DNA from: Chloroflexota bacterium
GTDB lineage: Bacteria; Chloroflexota; UBA11872
Assembly: GCA_026707585.1 (NCBI GenBank)
Contig: JAPOWQ010000066.1
Location: forward strand, 29,137-93,136
DNA length: 64,000 bases
Direction: 5' to 3'
The notes beneath the pieces were generated by a model. The model searched no databases and was not told the origin of the DNA. It saw only the letters and a list, made by a program, of their open reading frames with translations. Both the position numbers and the translations under genes were made by a program. Below are positions 1-7,896 of the stretch, in pieces; the stretch's first letter is position 1; each line of letters begins with the position of its first letter.

Positions 1-36
1 CGCGAGGTGGACGAAGCGGATCGGGGCGTCGCTCAT
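1..36 (-). CDS. Start of a gene running off the left edge (possible metallophosphoesterase)
   Basis: Reading leftward from an ATG at 36, the first 12 codons give MSDAPIRFVHLA and then leave the window. An N-terminus with xRFVHLA is typical of SbcD/Mre11-type metallophosphoesterases, where HLAD.H would follow, but the metal-binding residues lie outside the window. No clear Shine-Dalgarno sequence is visible. This is only a suggestion based on 12 residues. Confidence 0.3.
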   Translation of the reverse strand, partial: MSDAPIRFVHLA

Positions 37-62
37 GCGAGACCGTTGCATAGCTCAGAGCT

Positions 63-200
63 GGTTGCCCGGAAGACCCTCACCCCAGCCATCTCCCAGA
101 GGAGGCCTTCGCGTAACCCGAGCTTGGTTGCCCGGAAGACCCCTCACCGAATTCGGCCGAAGACGGCCGAGTCTGCCTCTCCCCTTGGAGAGGGTGAAGA
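63..200. repeat. Dispersed intergenic repeat, copy 1 (two tandem partial units)
   Basis: GGTTGCCCGGAAGACC occurs at 63-78 and again at 126-141, each followed by CTCACC. The second unit ends in a short hairpin (CTCTCCCC / GGAGAGGG region near 177-195). The same core, CGGAAGACC.CTCACCCCAACCC followed by CTCTCCC...GAGAGGG, recurs near 17.6, 33.9 and 37.9 kb, always between genes. ORFs across it are Arg/Pro-rich and look non-coding. Confidence 0.75.
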
Positions 201-414
201 ACGGCGTCCCCTTGAATGGGTTGACATCGAACACCGTTGCGCTCCGCCGGGGCAGGAGGAGGAGCGGCCGCAGCTTCGAGGACGCCGGGCGTGTTGCAGA
301 GGGCGCTCATGGCTGGCAATTGGGCAGGTTCGAAGGGGTGCCAAGAATACCAAACAAAAAGCGAACACGGGCGCGAGCGTATGCTCGCCCTGATCGCATC
401 CGAGGACTGACCCC

Positions 415-1197
415 ATGCAACTGACGCTGCGTTACCAGGCGATGCACAGCACCGGCCCCGACGACAACGTGGAGGCCAACATCGTGCCGACCGAACTGCG
501 GGCCGAGCTTGATCCGGCGGAGACGGCCCTGGTGCTGGTGGATACGTGGGGCGAGCATCCGATCGCGTCCCATCGTGCGCGCACCAGCGACATTACGGTG
601 CAGCGTATCCGGCCGGCGCTGGATGCGGCGCGGACGGTGGGCGTGACGCCGATTTACGCTCCATCGCCGCCCATTGCCGCCACGTATCCGCAGTGGTCCC
701 GCTGGGCCGGGGTGGAGGAGTTGCAGCCGACGCCGGAGCCGGATGACGGCTGGCCGCCGGCGGCCTATCGCGCCCTGGCCGGACCGTACGAGTCGCTGCA
801 GCGCGCGCCGGGGGAGCTGCCGCCGGACAGCGCCGGCAAGCCGCCGGAAGACTGGCACCGATTCCGCACGATTCACCAGGCGGTGGCACCGCGGGAGGAC
901 GACATCGTGATCGCGACCGGCGAGCAGATGCAGCGCGTGCTGCGCGACCTGCGGCTGGTGCACCTGGTCTACGTCGGGTTCGCCACCAACATCTGCGTGC
1001 GCTTCCGCGACTACGGGATACACGCCATGCGCAATCGCGGTTACGCGCCGATCCTGATGCGCGACTGCACCAGCGGAATCGAGACGCGCGAGACCTACGA
1101 CGGCCTGCAGGTCACCAGCGCGGTGCTGCACGACCTGGAGCGCTGGTGCTTCACGGCGGACTCGCGGGACTTTATCGCGGCGTGTGCGAGCGCTTGA
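415..1197 (+). CDS. Isochorismatase-like cysteine hydrolase family protein
   Basis: The 260-residue protein resembles the isochorismatase/nicotinamidase fold, whose members hydrolyse amides or vinyl ethers with an Asp-Lys-Cys triad in the cytoplasm. The Asp lies in LVDTWG (around residue 43) and the nucleophile Cys in VGFATNICV (around residue 193). The usual Lys before the cysteine strand is not at its expected place: DIVIATGEQM stands where D.V..K..... is normal. GAGGA at 402-406, eight bases before the ATG, supports the start. It stands alone before a convergent hydrolase gene. The substrate cannot be read from the sequence. Given the missing Lys, it may be a diverged or non-hydrolytic member. 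Confidence 0.75.
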   Translation: MQLTLRYQAMHSTGPDDNVEANIVPTELRAELDPAETALVLVDTWGEHPIASHRARTSDITVQRIRPALDAARTVGVTPIYAPSPPIAATYPQWSRWAGVEELQPTPEPDDGWPPAAYRALAGPYESLQRAPGELPPDSAGKPPEDWHRFRTIHQAVAPREDDIVIATGEQMQRVLRDLRLVHLVYVGFATNICVRFRDYGIHAMRNRGYAPILMRDCTSGIETRETYDGLQVTSAVLHDLERWCFTADSRDFIAACASA

Positions 1198-1230
1198 CGG
1201 GCCGACGCCGCTCGCCGGCCGGGCCGGCGG

Positions 1231-2976
1231 CTAAAACGGCAGCGTTAGTTCCTCGCGTTCGCAGGCGACCCGCCGTTCGTCCGGGTATCTGCCGTCGATC
1301 AGCGCCCGGTGCACGTGCTCGTTCACGCAGGAGTTGTTGGGATAGACGCCGTGCGTGGCGTGGTCGACCTCCACCAGGTACCCGTTGGTGAGCTGCTCCG
1401 TCATCAACTCCTCCGACTCAATGAACGGGGTGAATGGGTCGCCGTGGTTGCCGATAACGAGGATGGGTACGCCGCCGCCGTCCAGTCGCCCTTCGAGCGG
1501 CTCGGGGGCAAACTGGTCGTAGAACGCGCAGGCGGAGAATAGCGGGGGGCCCAGCAGCGCCAGCAGGGGAAACGCCTCGTCCTGGGCGGCCTGAAAGACT
1601 TCCCCGTCGGCCAGGCGAGTTTCACGGTCATGCTCGGGATGCAGCACCCAATCGTCCAGGCAGCCGATGTGCTCCGGCATTCGCGCCACGCTGGGGCCGT
1701 CGTCCTCCCATTGGAACTCGGCAATCTCGAGCAGGATCGACGGATCGTCGTACTCGTTGAGCTGGTACAGGGCCTCCCAGAGGATCGGCCAGAGGAATTC
1801 GGCGTACAGGGTCGTAATGACCCCGTAGGCGGCCGCATCGGGATGATTGCCGGCCCCCTCGTTGACCAGGTGCAGCTTTTCGGCGGCCTGCCGGAAGTAG
1901 GCCAGCGGGTCGCCATCGTTGTAGATCGGGCACTCGGGGCTATCGCAGGCGGTCAGCGCCCTTTCAAGAAGAATGGCGATCGGCGCGGTTTCCTCAATCG
2001 CGTCGGCTATTCGCCCTTCCTGGTCAGCTTCAGCGTCGACCGGGTTGTCGGCCGCGTCGATGACCATGGCGCGCACCGAGTCGGGGAAGAGCGTGGCGTA
2101 CCAGACGCCCACCGCGGAGCCATAGGAGAAGCCCAGGTAGGAGACCTGCTCGACGCCCAGCGCCTTGCGGATTTCATCCATGTCGCGGGCGACGTAGGCG
2201 GTGTGCAGCAGGCCGCCGACCGGCCCCATGGACTTGATGCAAAGCCTGGCGGCGGCTTCGCCGGCTGCGATTTCTTCGGGGGTGTCGGCGGGCGCGTCGA
2301 TGGAGCGACGCAGGTCGAGCTGTTCGCCCGGCTCGCCACACTCGAACTTGGGCTCGGACGCCTTCACGCCGCGGGGGTCGAAGCCCACGATGTCGAAGCG
2401 TTCGACGAGTTCCGGTGCGAACGCCGAGAAGCCGGACCTGATGGACTCGACCAATTCGAGGCCGCTGCCGCCGGGTCCGCCGGGGTTGACGAGCAGGTAG
2501 CCGACCCGCTCGTCGGGCAGTCTGGCCCGATGCACGTTGAGGGCGATGCTGAGGCTGCCGGCGTCCGGGTCGCGGTAGTCCGCCGGGACTTGCAGGAAGG
2601 CGCACTCGAAGGCGCGGCCGGACTCACAGGGCTCCCACTCGATCCCAACGACAGCCGGAGCAGGCTCCGGCGTCGATGTCGGCGTGGGGGTCGGGGTGGG
2701 CGTGGGCTCTGGCGTAGGCGTTGCGGGCGGTGTCGGGGTGGGCGTGGGCTCCGGCGTGGGCGTGGCCGGTGGGGTTGGGGCCCTGGTAGGCGTTGGCGTG
2801 CTGGGCGGCGGCGTGGGCGGGACGCCGGACGCCTGGGTGAGGGCCGTGGGCGTAGCGGCGGGGGCGGACTCGGACTCGCCGCAGGCCAGGCCCGCAAGGG
2901 CGACCAGCGCCAAAACGCCGACAACAGCCGTCTGCTTGAGTGTTCGATTAAAGATTCTCAATGCGCTTCCTTCCAT
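1231..2976 (-). CDS. Secreted lipoprotein alpha/beta hydrolase, tripeptidyl-aminopeptidase (TAP) type
   Basis: 581 residues. It has a basic N-terminus, a hydrophobic segment and a lipobox-like LAGLAC (Cys around 32), then about 70 residues of Pro/Thr-rich linker, which fits an anchored extracellular enzyme. The hydrolase domain shows LLVNPGGPGGSG (oxyanion region), FDPRGV, the nucleophile elbow GFSYGS, an Asp in GNHGDPFTP and the catalytic His in VDHATHGV. The C-terminal part matches the TAP-like domain. Relatives cleave short peptides from the N-terminus or act as proline iminopeptidases or esterases. The specificity here is inferred only. It converges with the upstream cysteine-hydrolase gene across about 30 bases. 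Confidence 0.85.
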   Translation of the reverse strand: MEGSALRIFNRTLKQTAVVGVLALVALAGLACGESESAPAATPTALTQASGVPPTPPPSTPTPTRAPTPPATPTPEPTPTPTPPATPTPEPTPTPTPTPTSTPEPAPAVVGIEWEPCESGRAFECAFLQVPADYRDPDAGSLSIALNVHRARLPDERVGYLLVNPGGPGGSGLELVESIRSGFSAFAPELVERFDIVGFDPRGVKASEPKFECGEPGEQLDLRRSIDAPADTPEEIAAGEAAARLCIKSMGPVGGLLHTAYVARDMDEIRKALGVEQVSYLGFSYGSAVGVWYATLFPDSVRAMVIDAADNPVDAEADQEGRIADAIEETAPIAILLERALTACDSPECPIYNDGDPLAYFRQAAEKLHLVNEGAGNHPDAAAYGVITTLYAEFLWPILWEALYQLNEYDDPSILLEIAEFQWEDDGPSVARMPEHIGCLDDWVLHPEHDRETRLADGEVFQAAQDEAFPLLALLGPPLFSACAFYDQFAPEPLEGRLDGGGVPILVIGNHGDPFTPFIESEELMTEQLTNGYLVEVDHATHGVYPNNSCVNEHVHRALIDGRYPDERRVACEREELTLPF

Positions 2977-3167
2977 TCAGCCCGGGACAGAGATACTGGT
3001 TGTCGATTGACCGTGGCAGGCCGCGAAGCTACGTCGAGTAATCCGCGACGCAGCCCTCGGCGTGGCGGTCGCGACCGCAACCGCCATCGTTAATCACTGT
3101 AGGGGGTCCGGGTCGCCGGATCGTGAAATGACCAACCGAGCGCGCGAACCACATGGCTGAACGCGAC

Positions 3168-4040
3168 CTAGTCGGCGCTGACGAATTCGCGCTCGAGTTC
3201 GCCGTAGGCGGGCACGCCGATGATGTCCTTGAACTCTTCCAGGCCCGCCAGCGGACCGGCCGACGCGGTGGTGCCGTCGGCTACGAGCGCCGCATAGGTG
3301 CGTTGCAGGGCGGCGGTGGCCGCGAACAGGCCGGAGAGCGGGTAGACCACCATCATGTAGCCCAGGTCCTGAAGCTCGGAGGCCGAGAGGAAGGGCGTGA
3401 CGCCGTCCTCGATCATGTTGGCGAAGAGGGGCACCTCGGGGGCGAAGGCGGCGCGGACGGCGCGCAGTTCGTCCAGGGAGCGGGGTGCTTCGATGAAGAC
3501 GACGTCGGCGCCGGCCTCGACATTGGCGTGGCTGCGGGCAATGGCGTCGTCCAGCCCGTTGACGGCGCGGGCGTCGGTGCGGGCGATGATGACCAGGTCG
3601 TCGTCGCCGCGGGCGTGGACGGCCGCGCGCAGCTTTTGCACGTGATCATCGGCAGGCACCACGCGCTTGCCTTCGAGGTGGCCGCAGCGCTTGGGCCACT
3701 CCTGGTCTTCCAGGATGATGCCGGCGATGCCGGCCTGCACGCACTCGCGCACGGTGCGGATGACGTTGATGGGGTTGCCATAGCCGGTGTCCATGTCGGC
3801 CACCAGCGGGATGTCCACGGTGTGGGCGATGCGGCGGGCGCGGTCCAGCGTCTCGGTCTGGGTCAGCAGGCCAATGTCCGGCTCGCCGAGGGTGCTGGCG
3901 GCCAGGCCGAAGCCGGTGGTGAAGAACTGCGCGAAGCCGGCTTGCTCGATCAGCTTGGCGGACAGGGCGTCGTAGGCGCCCGGCAGCACGATGATCTCGT
4001 CGCCGGCCAGCCGGTCGCGAAGGATGGTCGCTTTGGTCAT
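3168..4040 (-). CDS. Isocitrate lyase / PEP mutase family enzyme (oxaloacetate- or methylisocitrate-lyase-like)
   Basis: 290 residues, the usual length for this TIM-barrel superfamily that cleaves or forms C-C or C-P bonds of 2-oxoacid compounds with Mg2+. Visible motifs are LPGAYDALSA near the N-terminus, the metal-binding VADMDTGYGN, and the active-site loop EDQEWPKRCGH. The KRCGH sequence with its Cys is the lyase signature (PrpB and isocitrate lyase) rather than that of a phosphonopyruvate mutase. IARTDAR and the C-terminal YP.SGLFA segment also fit. It is divergent from the neighbouring Gfo/Idh/MocA gene with about 120 bases between them. The exact substrate is not determined. Confidence 0.85.
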   Translation of the reverse strand: MTKATILRDRLAGDEIIVLPGAYDALSAKLIEQAGFAQFFTTGFGLAASTLGEPDIGLLTQTETLDRARRIAHTVDIPLVADMDTGYGNPINVIRTVRECVQAGIAGIILEDQEWPKRCGHLEGKRVVPADDHVQKLRAAVHARGDDDLVIIARTDARAVNGLDDAIARSHANVEAGADVVFIEAPRSLDELRAVRAAFAPEVPLFANMIEDGVTPFLSASELQDLGYMMVVYPLSGLFAATAALQRTYAALVADGTTASAGPLAGLEEFKDIIGVPAYGELEREFVSAD

Positions 4041-4160
4041 GAATTTGCGTCCACGGCGTCAACGTCGCCGCGATTGTGCCGAATGGACGGTGGCCGGGCA
4101 GGTTGCCGCCGCGGGGTGACTGGGTGAGCATGGCGCGGCGGTGGGTAGGGAGGTGGGTTG

Positions 4161-5261
4161 ATGGCAGGCAAGTACCGGGTCGCGATTATTGGGACGGGCC
4201 GGATGGGCGGGTTGATCGAGGACGAGATTCCGCTGGGGGACCCGAACCTCCCGTACGGCCATTTCTCGGCATACGAGTACATCGAGGAAACCGAAGTCGT
4301 GGCCGTGGCCAACCGCGGCGCGGAGCGGCTGCAGCGCTTCAGCGAGCGGTTCGGCGTCACCAACACGTACCTCGACTACCGGGAGATGATCGACAAAGAA
4401 CAGCCGGATATCGTGAGCGTCACCACGCCCTCGTTCGCGCGAGCCGAGCCGCTGATCTATTGCGCCGAGCACGGCGTGCGGGCCATCTACAGCGAGAAGG
4501 GGCTGTGCGCCTCGCTGGCGGAGGCGGACCGGATCAGGGATGCGATGCACCGCAACGGCGTGGCGTTCAACTGGGGCGCCATGCGCCGGCACAACGTGGG
4601 CTTTCGGTTGCTGGCGGACGCCATCGCCGCCGGGGAGATCGGCGAGCCCGAGGCCGTGTTGATGCTCACTTACACCGACCTGATCAAGCACCACCCGCAC
4701 ACGCTGGACCTAGTCTCGATGCTGCTGGGCGACCCGCAGCCGCAGTGGGTGAGCGGCCGGCTGATCCAGGCCGGGGATCCGTTCGACCCCGAGCCGCGGC
4801 GCGCGCACCCGGAATACGACGCCGAGAACCATCGATACCTGCCCTCACCGGGCTGGGAGGTCGCAGACCCGTATGTCGGTCACTTCCAGGTGGGGTACGC
4901 CAGCGGGGCGGTGGGCTACTTCATCCCGCACCGCGGGTTCCTGGACGTGCACGTGCTGGGCAGCGAAGGCACGGCCTACTCGCTGGATAACGGCCTGATG
5001 TTCGAACTCCGCCGCAGCACCGGCTCCAACCCCGACGACGTCACCACGCGCAAGCTCTACCCGGAGGGTGAAACGCCGACCGTCAACACCATCCGCGACC
5101 TGATCAACTCGCTGGAAACCGGCGAGCCGACGCGCGGCAATATCGACGTGACGATGCAGTCGGTGGAAGTGCAGTTCGCCATCGCGCACTCGCACCTGGC
5201 CGGCGGCGTGCGGGTGGAGGTGCCGGTGGCGGATCGGAGTCTTTACATCCCAGGGGGCTGA
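4161..5261 (+). CDS. Gfo/Idh/MocA family NAD(P)-dependent oxidoreductase
   Basis: 366 residues. The N-terminal Rossmann fold begins VAIIGTGRMGG. The EKP motif region reads YSEKGLCAS, and the catalytic His region is KHHPHTLDLVSMLLG. Family members oxidise sugar or inositol-type alcohols. GGGAGG at 4148-4153 lies seven bases before the ATG at 4161, so I prefer that start over the TTG one codon upstream. The Pro of the EKP motif is replaced by Gly, which is uncommon. The gene is divergent from the lyase-family gene, but no shared pathway can be shown. Confidence 0.85.
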   Translation: MAGKYRVAIIGTGRMGGLIEDEIPLGDPNLPYGHFSAYEYIEETEVVAVANRGAERLQRFSERFGVTNTYLDYREMIDKEQPDIVSVTTPSFARAEPLIYCAEHGVRAIYSEKGLCASLAEADRIRDAMHRNGVAFNWGAMRRHNVGFRLLADAIAAGEIGEPEAVLMLTYTDLIKHHPHTLDLVSMLLGDPQPQWVSGRLIQAGDPFDPEPRRAHPEYDAENHRYLPSPGWEVADPYVGHFQVGYASGAVGYFIPHRGFLDVHVLGSEGTAYSLDNGLMFELRRSTGSNPDDVTTRKLYPEGETPTVNTIRDLINSLETGEPTRGNIDVTMQSVEVQFAIAHSHLAGGVRVEVPVADRSLYIPGG

Positions 5262-5294
5262 GCCGTGACCGACGGCCCTTCCGGGCTGCGTGTG

Positions 5295-5327
5295 TTGACA
5301 ACATGACATCATGGTGTAATGCTTACA
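5295..5327 (+). promoter_or_regulatory. Promoter and two operator-like inverted repeats of the VapBC-like pair
   Basis: A TTGACA -35-like hexamer (5295-5300) is followed by two back-to-back perfect inverted repeats: CATGA-CA-TCATG (5302-5313) and TGTAA-TGC-TTACA (5315-5327). They sit about 26 bases before the antitoxin ATG and cover the likely -10 region (TGTAAT at 5315-5320, a short spacer). Autorepression by a ribbon-helix-helix antitoxin binding here is inferred from family behaviour. Confidence 0.6.
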
Positions 5328-5352
5328 TGAGTCATCGCACGGAGCCGAGGGC

Positions 5353-5601
5353 ATGCGGCGCACGCAGATTCAACTGGACGAGCCGCTGTACGAACTGACG
5401 AAGCAGCGCGCCTTTGCCGAGGGAAAGTCCATGTCGGCGGTGGTGCGCGAGGCGGTGGCGCAGTACGTGGCCACGCCCACCAGGCGGCCGGACTCGCTGG
5501 CGAGCTTTTCCTTTATCGGCTCCGGCCGGTCGGAGCCCGGCGGTCCGCAGCCGCTGTCGGAGCGTCATGACGACGCGCTGGCCGAGGACTTTGGCGGCTG
5601 A
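5353..5601 (+). CDS. vapB: Ribbon-helix-helix antitoxin (VapB-like)
   Basis: 82 residues. The first 40 (RRTQIQLDEPLYELTKQRA and on through SMSAVVREAV) have the pattern of an RHH DNA-binding strand and two helices with a conserved G-S/M-S turn. The C-terminal half is polar and probably disordered, which is the usual toxin-neutralising arm. It sits directly upstream of a PIN-domain gene and its TGA overlaps the likely toxin start. It probably represses its own promoter through the inverted repeats just upstream. Confidence 0.8.
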   Translation: MRRTQIQLDEPLYELTKQRAFAEGKSMSAVVREAVAQYVATPTRRPDSLASFSFIGSGRSEPGGPQPLSERHDDALAEDFGG

Positions 5602-5990
5602 TCTTTTTCGACACGTCGGCCGCGCTGGCGCTGGCCGACGTCAACGACCTGCACCACAGCCGCGCCGTACGTGCCATGCAGCGCGTGGTGGCCAGCGGCG
5701 AGCCGCTGCTGACGCACAACTACGTGCTGATCGAGACCGTCGCGCTTCTACAGCGGCGCCTGGGCATGCCGAGCGCCCGCGCGTTTCTATCCGACGCGCG
5801 GAACTTCACGGTTCACTGGGTCACGCCGGACGACCATTCCGAGGCTGTGATGCTGTTCGAGCAGCACAACCGGCGAGGCCTGAGCCTGGTGGACTGCATG
5901 AGCTTCGTGGTGATGCGGAAATACCAGGCCGCCACCGCCCTCGCCTACGACTCGGACTTTCAGGCCGAAGGGTTCGACGTCTTCGATTAG
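5598..5990 (+). CDS. vapC: PIN-domain ribonuclease toxin (VapC-like), probable CTG start
   Basis: From a CTG at 5598 the frame reads LIFFDTSAALALADVN, the classic PIN N-terminus with its first acidic residue. It continues to an acidic VLIETVALL and LSLVDCMSF, giving the D-E-D metal site of a Mg-dependent RNase, 130 residues in all. No ATG, GTG or TTG exists in this frame between the preceding stop (5568) and a Met at 5676, which lies after the first active-site Asp. CTG with GAGGA at 5585-5589 eight bases upstream, overlapping the antitoxin stop as CTGA, is the most economical start. Translational coupling to the antitoxin would limit toxin output. Confidence 0.75.
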   Translation: MIFFDTSAALALADVNDLHHSRAVRAMQRVVASGEPLLTHNYVLIETVALLQRRLGMPSARAFLSDARNFTVHWVTPDDHSEAVMLFEQHNRRGLSLVDCMSFVVMRKYQAATALAYDSDFQAEGFDVFD

Positions 5991-6041
5991 GCCGTGGCGG
6001 CGCGCCTCCAGAGTGAGGCGGCCGGCGGCCGGCCTGGAGCT

Positions 6042-6419
6042 CTAGCGCTCCAGCAGTTCGATCTCGTAGCCGTCGGGGTCGTCGACGAAGGCCATTTTGA
6101 GGCCGGTGGGGAAGGACTCACGCCAGTGGTCGGGCCAGATTTCCAGGCCCTTGCCTTCCAGCTCGTCGCAGAAGGCGATCAGGTCTGGCACGCCGATGGC
6201 GAAGTGCATGAGGTCCTCGGGGACGTTGAGCTCGTAGTCCGCCGAGTAGGTGAGCTCGATGGTGTGGTCGTTGCCCGGCAGTTCCAGGTGGACGATCTGG
6301 TTGCCGTGCGGCGACCGCTCGGAGCGGCTGAAGACCTTGAAGCCGAGGTTGTCTTCGTAGAAGCGGATCGATTGTTCCAGGTCGCTGACGCGGATGCGGG
6401 TGTGCAGGAGCTTGTACAT
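6042..6419 (-). CDS. Glyoxalase/VOC superfamily protein (lactoylglutathione lyase-like)
   Basis: The two beta-alpha-beta-beta-beta modules of the vicinal-oxygen-chelate fold are visible in about 125 residues from the Met in MYKLLHTRIRV. Candidate metal ligands are the His in LHTRIRV, the Glu in IELTY, the His in MHFAIGV and the Glu in the final YEIELLER. The FYEDNLGFKV and DPDGYEIEL segments are characteristic of GloA-type proteins, which detoxify methylglyoxal as its thiol adduct. AGAGG just before the ATG at 6419 supports this start over one ten codons upstream. It converges with the PIN gene. The thiol cofactor in this organism is unknown. Confidence 0.8.
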   Translation of the reverse strand: MYKLLHTRIRVSDLEQSIRFYEDNLGFKVFSRSERSPHGNQIVHLELPGNDHTIELTYSADYELNVPEDLMHFAIGVPDLIAFCDELEGKGLEIWPDHWRESFPTGLKMAFVDDPDGYEIELLER

Positions 6420-6548
6420 GGGGCCTCTGGATTGCGGTTGGCGCGCCATCGTCGCACGTTCCCGCGGTGGACGGTACGGCGCCTGGATCCAGCTTGCCGC
6501 CCTGTGCGCTGGTGCGTGGTACTTTGAAATCAGCCGCCCGTCCCATCG

Positions 6549-7004
6549 TTGGAGCGCCCTCCCCTGAGCGTTGAGGTCTGGACCATCATTGGAACGACTC
6601 TAGGTACAGGGGCGGTGGTGCTTGGTGGGGTTATCGGCCTCATGCTTAAGCTCTGGAGCGACACCAACCGTCGGATTGACCACCTGGAAGTCAGCCTGCG
6701 CGCGGAAATTCGCGCCATGCGAGACGAGTTGAAGGGCGACATCGCGGCGGTGCGTGACGAATTCCACCGTGAAGTCAGCGCGGTGCGGGCCGATACCACC
6801 GCCAGTATCGAACGCCTGAGCGACCGCCAGCACGCCGACGCCAACGCAATCAACGCGCGGCTGGACGTCCTGCTGCTCGCCCGCGGTTCGCTCGCGGGGG
6901 TGCCCGATGCCGCTATCGCTTCAGGTGCGCAACAGCCCGCAGCCGAAGCCGGGCCCGAGTATCGGGTTCCCTCACCCGACGACGGCGGTTCGGACCGGCC
7001 CTAG
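6549..7004 (+). CDS. Small membrane-anchored coiled-coil protein of unknown function
   Basis: 151 residues from a TTG start, the only standard start available in frame. One transmembrane segment lies at about residues 10-35 (TIIGTTLGTGAVVLGGVIGL). A helical, charged coiled coil with heptad-like RAEIRAMRDELKGDIAAVRD spacing runs to about residue 110, followed by a loose Pro/Gly tail. No enzymatic motif is seen. Similar TM plus coiled-coil proteins are often annotated as hypothetical. The start, and hence expression, is moderately uncertain. Confidence 0.55.
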   Translation: MERPPLSVEVWTIIGTTLGTGAVVLGGVIGLMLKLWSDTNRRIDHLEVSLRAEIRAMRDELKGDIAAVRDEFHREVSAVRADTTASIERLSDRQHADANAINARLDVLLLARGSLAGVPDAAIASGAQQPAAEAGPEYRVPSPDDGGSDRP

Positions 7005-7028
7005 GCGCCGGCGTCTCCACCCGAGTCG

Positions 7029-7751
7029 TCAAGTCCTTTTAGCGAAAGGGTTGGTCCAGAACGGAACGATGGCACGGCCGCGCCGCTTGGCCAGGGCGAC
7101 GTAGAGGGCGGGACCGCCGAATGCCACCAGCCATGGAATCACGTGTTCGAACCAGAGGCTGGGCGTCAGGAAGTCGTGCACCAGCTTGTCGTCCACGATC
7201 AGCACCACGGCGATGCGGAAGATGAGCGCGCTGCCGATGTAGATGATGATCGGCGCCTTGTCCGTGGCCAGGGCAATCAGGCCGGCGCCCACGAACAGCA
7301 GCGGGATCGACAGCGCCAGGCCGAAGACCAGCAGCGGGATGTTGCCGTGGGCGGTGCCGGCGACGGTGAGCACGTTGTCCAGGCTCATGACCACGTCGGC
7401 CAGGATGATCAGGCGGATAGCCTCCGGGAACGATGTCGCGGCGTCGTGCTCCTCGTCACCCTCAGGTTTGAGCAAGCGCCAGGCGACCCAGAACAGGGCC
7501 AGGCCCCCGATCATCGATATGGCGGGCGCCTGCAGGAGCAGGGTGGCAATGGAGGCCAGCGCGATGCGCAGCACGACGGCGCCGCCGGCCCCGATGATGA
7601 TGGCCCAGCGCCGCTGGCGACCCTGCAAGCGGCTGGCGACGACTCCGATGACCACGGCGTTGTCGCCGCTGAGAATCAGGTCGAAGAGGATGATCTGCCC
7701 GAGCGCGGCCGGGTCCTTGACGATGTCCTGAACGATCTGCCCGAGGTCCAT
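7029..7751 (-). CDS. TerC/YjbE-family integral membrane protein (probable metal exporter)
   Basis: 240 residues, strongly hydrophobic, with about seven predicted membrane helices. The two family signature segments are present: FDLILSGDNAVVIG in the first helix and ADVVMSLDNVLTVAG in the middle. Their Asp-Asn pairs are thought to coordinate the transported metal. TerC/YkoY/YjbE relatives export Mn2+ and help metallate secreted enzymes. I looked for a yybP-ykoY manganese riboswitch in the 145 bases upstream and did not recognise one. Confidence 0.85.
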   Translation of the reverse strand: MDLGQIVQDIVKDPAALGQIILFDLILSGDNAVVIGVVASRLQGRQRRWAIIIGAGGAVVLRIALASIATLLLQAPAISMIGGLALFWVAWRLLKPEGDEEHDAATSFPEAIRLIILADVVMSLDNVLTVAGTAHGNIPLLVFGLALSIPLLFVGAGLIALATDKAPIIIYIGSALIFRIAVVLIVDDKLVHDFLTPSLWFEHVIPWLVAFGGPALYVALAKRRGRAIVPFWTNPFAKRT

Positions 7752-7896
7752 CAGGCCCGCCCGGTCCGATTCACCTGCAGCACGTCTTCTTTAGCTATTC
7801 GTGAGGGCCGGGACGCCGTCCGCGGCCGGCACAAAGCGCGGCTAGTTTACGTGGGCCAGCCCGATCCGTGGCCGGGCCGGGATCACTCGATGTCGT

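Noticed and set aside
2660..2860. Short tandem DNA repeats of GGCGTGGGC type
   Set aside because: They encode the Pro/Thr linker of the TAP-type lipoprotein, so they are coding low complexity rather than a separate repeat element.
7752..7896. yybP-ykoY manganese riboswitch upstream of the TerC gene
   Set aside because: TerC-family genes often carry one, but I could not find the conserved hairpin core in the upstream bases on the minus strand.
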